Positions 61,600 through 64,000 of a stretch of 64,000 nucleotides of DNA are shown piece after piece (position 1 is the first letter of the stretch; the number at the start of each line of letters is the position of its first letter). Below the pieces are notes generated by a model. It was not told the origin of the DNA, searched no databases, and saw only the letters and a list, made by a program, of their open reading frames with translations. The DNA is taken from assembly GCF_001949145.1 (NCBI RefSeq), contig NW_019091375.1:2165443-2229442 (forward strand), given 5' to 3'. The position numbers and the translations under genes are program-made. Origin of the DNA: Acanthaster planci. Taxonomy: Eukaryota > Echinodermata > Asteroidea > Valvatida > Acanthasteridae.

Positions 61600-61749
61600 C
61601 AGCTGAGCTACATCCCCTCTTTCCCGGGCAATGCTCCCGTATCTCTGTCATGACTTGCTTCATCCAGAGATCCGGGTTATCGGGATCAGGTTTCTGTGGG
61701 GGACCGAAGTAACACGTCCTCGCTCTGCCCTCCACACCACTCACGAGTA
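61600..61749 (-). CDS. F5/8 gene C, Cys-containing linker exon
   Basis: 150 nt, phase 1 (GATTCCTAG|) to phase 1 (AGCTG|GTAAGT); identical length and phases to the gene A linker exon. It encodes VLVSGVEGRARTCYFGPP, then DNPDLWMKQVMTEIREHCPG and KRGCSSAG. The last bases, with the donor, read GATGTAGCTCAGCTGGTAAG, which also looks like a tRNA A-box region. The exon for the signal peptide (and PAN, if present) should lie further along the minus strand, beyond 61750, and was not found inside the window. Confidence 0.8.
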
Positions 61750-64000
61750 CTAGGAATCAAAGACAATACAATCGAACCTCGTTAGTGAGAGGTCATCGGG
61801 ACTTAGCAAATTACCTTGCTATAACAGGAACTTGTATCATCAGGGATAAAAACAATGAAAGAAAAAAGGATTGGGATCTAAAGTTTTTTTTGTTATAAGC
61901 ACAATCTTTTATGAACAATGTTCTTATTAACGAGGTTTCACTGTACTAAACACTAACATCACAGCGATGTCTGTGTTAAAGGGGTATGGCTATACTTAGC
62001 CCTTGTTCATCGTCCAGTATCCAATTACAATATATTAAGGACTTAAAAACAAAATCAACCATATCTTTCAAACTGTATGAGGTAATACGTTTACGAAAAA
62101 ACGTTTAAATCTGCACTATAATAGTAGAAAGATAAATTCACTTGAACTTTGAGTGAAGCTCCAAAGAAAGCACTCCTCTGTATCACACAACAGTGCTATA
62201 CAATGTTGAGGAGTGTTACTGCTGAGCACCCTATAATGGAACTACGCACGCATCTGACACATTGCAGACGGTAAGTTTTTGTTTGTTGCCACACTTTCAC
62301 AAGTGAATGAAAGCCTCTTGAGGATGTCACCTACGTAAAAATATATCCTCCTACTTTTTGAAAGATTGACACAGATTCAATTTTCATTAAGTAATATTCA
62401 TTTTTTATAATCCGATTAGAATTGACTATTGAGTACCGGCCGTTAACATCACTCAAATGCTAACTAGAGCCGAAGAACTAATTGAAACCGTTTCAATTCT
62501 CGTTCCGTTTCCGTTTATTCAGCGTTAATTATTGGTAACAAGGCTCATTATTTTTTGCCATGCAGTACTTTATGTCTACGTCTCAAGGATAACAGGTTGA
62601 ACATTGTCATTTAAGAAGGCTGTTAAAGCCGGTTTCCTGCTAGGAGCAGGTTTACTCTTACTCTCATTCCTATAAAGATTCTCAATTTTTGAAAGACATA
62701 ATTTACACAAGTATTTTTCAAACATTATGTATCACGATGTATTTTTTTTTTGCGTTGGGGGAGATCCGCAGTCCCGCCCGAGTAAGCTTGTGAGGTTTTG
62801 TTCGCAAGCTCTCGGACAAGCACTGAGCATATAGTGCTTATTTATATACGTTGGGTAAGGGCAAAATCGTTGTATATAATTATGTATCACCTTGAAAGCA
62901 CTTCTTTCAAGAGGCAGTTCTTTTTTCTTTAGTTTTTTACGTTGACTGCTCACGTTTGAAAAAAATTCCAAGATAGTGTTTTTCAAGGGTGTTGACAGTT
63001 TAGTGGCAATGTTAATCCAAACTAAGTGAAGTTTGCAAATATTATTACTAGGTCGTTTAATGCTAGCTCATGCCAAAGAAACACTTGCAAAACTGTTTCA
63101 AAGGTTTATGATGTTATCAACCAAGAATCTATTGTAGAGGCAGTCTTCTCTTTACTGGACCCCTCATATAGTTTACATATAAAAGGGGATCAGCAAGAAC
63201 TTCCCGTAACAAACTTCATATTGTCTTACGTCATCAAACCAGAATTCAACATTGCCCGATCATGTTGTGTTTGCCACTAAAAAAACCCCGTCCCGACCGG
63301 TTGAAGTGTTTCTGAATTTCATTGTTTTCTTTAATTAATTAATTTTGCCAGTTTTAGTACGTACATTGAAATATAGAAACTGCAGAATTTATGGTAAAGG
63401 TTTGACTTGTTGAATTGTTTTTATATTTGTCCTACCTTCTGCCAACTGTGGAATTTTGTAGCCAGGAATCAGTTAATGGGTCTGTGGTATTAAGTTATCA
63501 GTAGTAACAAAAACGAATTGTTTACCGTTAAAAATAACACAAATCGCCTTTAAAATCAGGGGTCAGAAGCATGGTAATGCTTAAACAACTTCTGGGATCT
63601 TCAATAGGCTGCTGGCCCCATACCTTTAGGACCACTGTGCTGCTTGGGTGTACTGATGTCAGATTACTGATTTTGGGCTTGTGAATCAGCAATATCATTT
63701 TCAATGAAAAAAGGACTCTTTCCTCAAACTGGACCGAACCGAACCGAACCAAAAAGGGCTGGAGCACCTTTTTATCACTGATAATCTGATTTTACAGCTC
63801 CCTGGGGGGGGGGTCGTATGTTTGGTGTTTTGCAATAATAGTCCATCAAAAATTCTAATAGGGAAATGAATTTTGTTCAGATTAAAAACGCTCTAGGAAA
63901 AAGTGGTACATGAAGTACTTTTAGAACCAGCTTTTGTGGCTAGCCAATAAAGTGCCAAAGATATATTATGTAAAATTTTATACAATCCTGGGTGCGTTCG
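61750..64000. other. Upstream intron or flank of gene C
   Basis: No first exon for gene C was found on the minus strand. It contains a truncated SINE-like repeat (62757-62865) and an unrecognised plus-strand frame (63026-63280). Confidence 0.45.
62757..62865 (+). repeat. tRNA-related SINE-like repeat, copy 3 (truncated)
   Basis: Shares AGTCCCGCCCGAGTAAGCTT, then GCAAGCTCTCGGACAAGCAC and the TGAGCATATAGTG end with the elements at 7415 and 9268. The 5' half, including most of the B box, is lost. Confidence 0.7.

Overview
The window looks like nuclear DNA from an invertebrate animal, most likely a marine deuterostome (echinoderm, hemichordate or amphioxus). Its genes are split by GT-AG introns, are far apart, and lie in AT-rich DNA full of decayed transposons. 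It encodes F5/8 type C (discoidin), PAN/apple and DUF3431 domains. Nothing prokaryotic is present. The species cannot be fixed from the sequence alone.

Layout. (1) 2995-24847, + strand: a DUF3431 locus. One exon (2995-3133) encodes a short basic N-terminus and a membrane anchor. Three large, intact, paralogous last exons (15776-16584, 19516-20366, 24042-24847) each encode a stem and a complete DUF3431 domain. All three acceptors are phase 1, matching the phase-1 donor of the anchor exon. The locus could be one gene with alternative last exons, or a tandem array whose other first exons I could not find. The 12.6-kb gap after the anchor exon holds a LINE remnant, a near-identical tandem duplication interrupted by Ns (7083-10892) and a mariner-like transposon with a dead transposase (12709-14480). 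(2) 30238-36298, + strand: F5/8 gene A. It has a possible promoter and signal-peptide exon, a Cys-containing exon of unknown type, a 27-nt microexon and three exons that build one discoidin domain. (3) 39866-39971: an orphan piece of a discoidin exon. (4) 44767-51295, + strand: F5/8 gene B, with a signal-peptide plus PAN exon followed by three discoidin exons, the middle one carrying an in-frame stop. (5) 52436-52557: an orphan broken copy of the Cys-containing exon. (6) 61749-55455, - strand: F5/8 gene C, facing genes A and B, with its 5' end outside the window.

The F5/8 genes share one architecture: secreted N-terminus, linker exon(s), a Pro/Thr-rich hinge, then one C-terminal discoidin domain split over three exons with phases 1-2, 2-0 and 0-stop. 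They look like recent local duplicates of a secreted adhesion or lectin-type family. The DUF3431 products are predicted type II membrane proteins, probably of the secretory pathway. Nothing in the sequence links the two families functionally.

Mobile and structural DNA: three LINE remnants, two mariner-like elements, a three-copy MITE family, an hAT-like MITE, tRNA-related SINEs, several long fold-back palindromes and CRE-palindrome repeats fill most of the space between exons. Exon boundaries were set by eye from homology between copies, reading frame, splice consensus and phase; no alignment, gene predictor or database was run.
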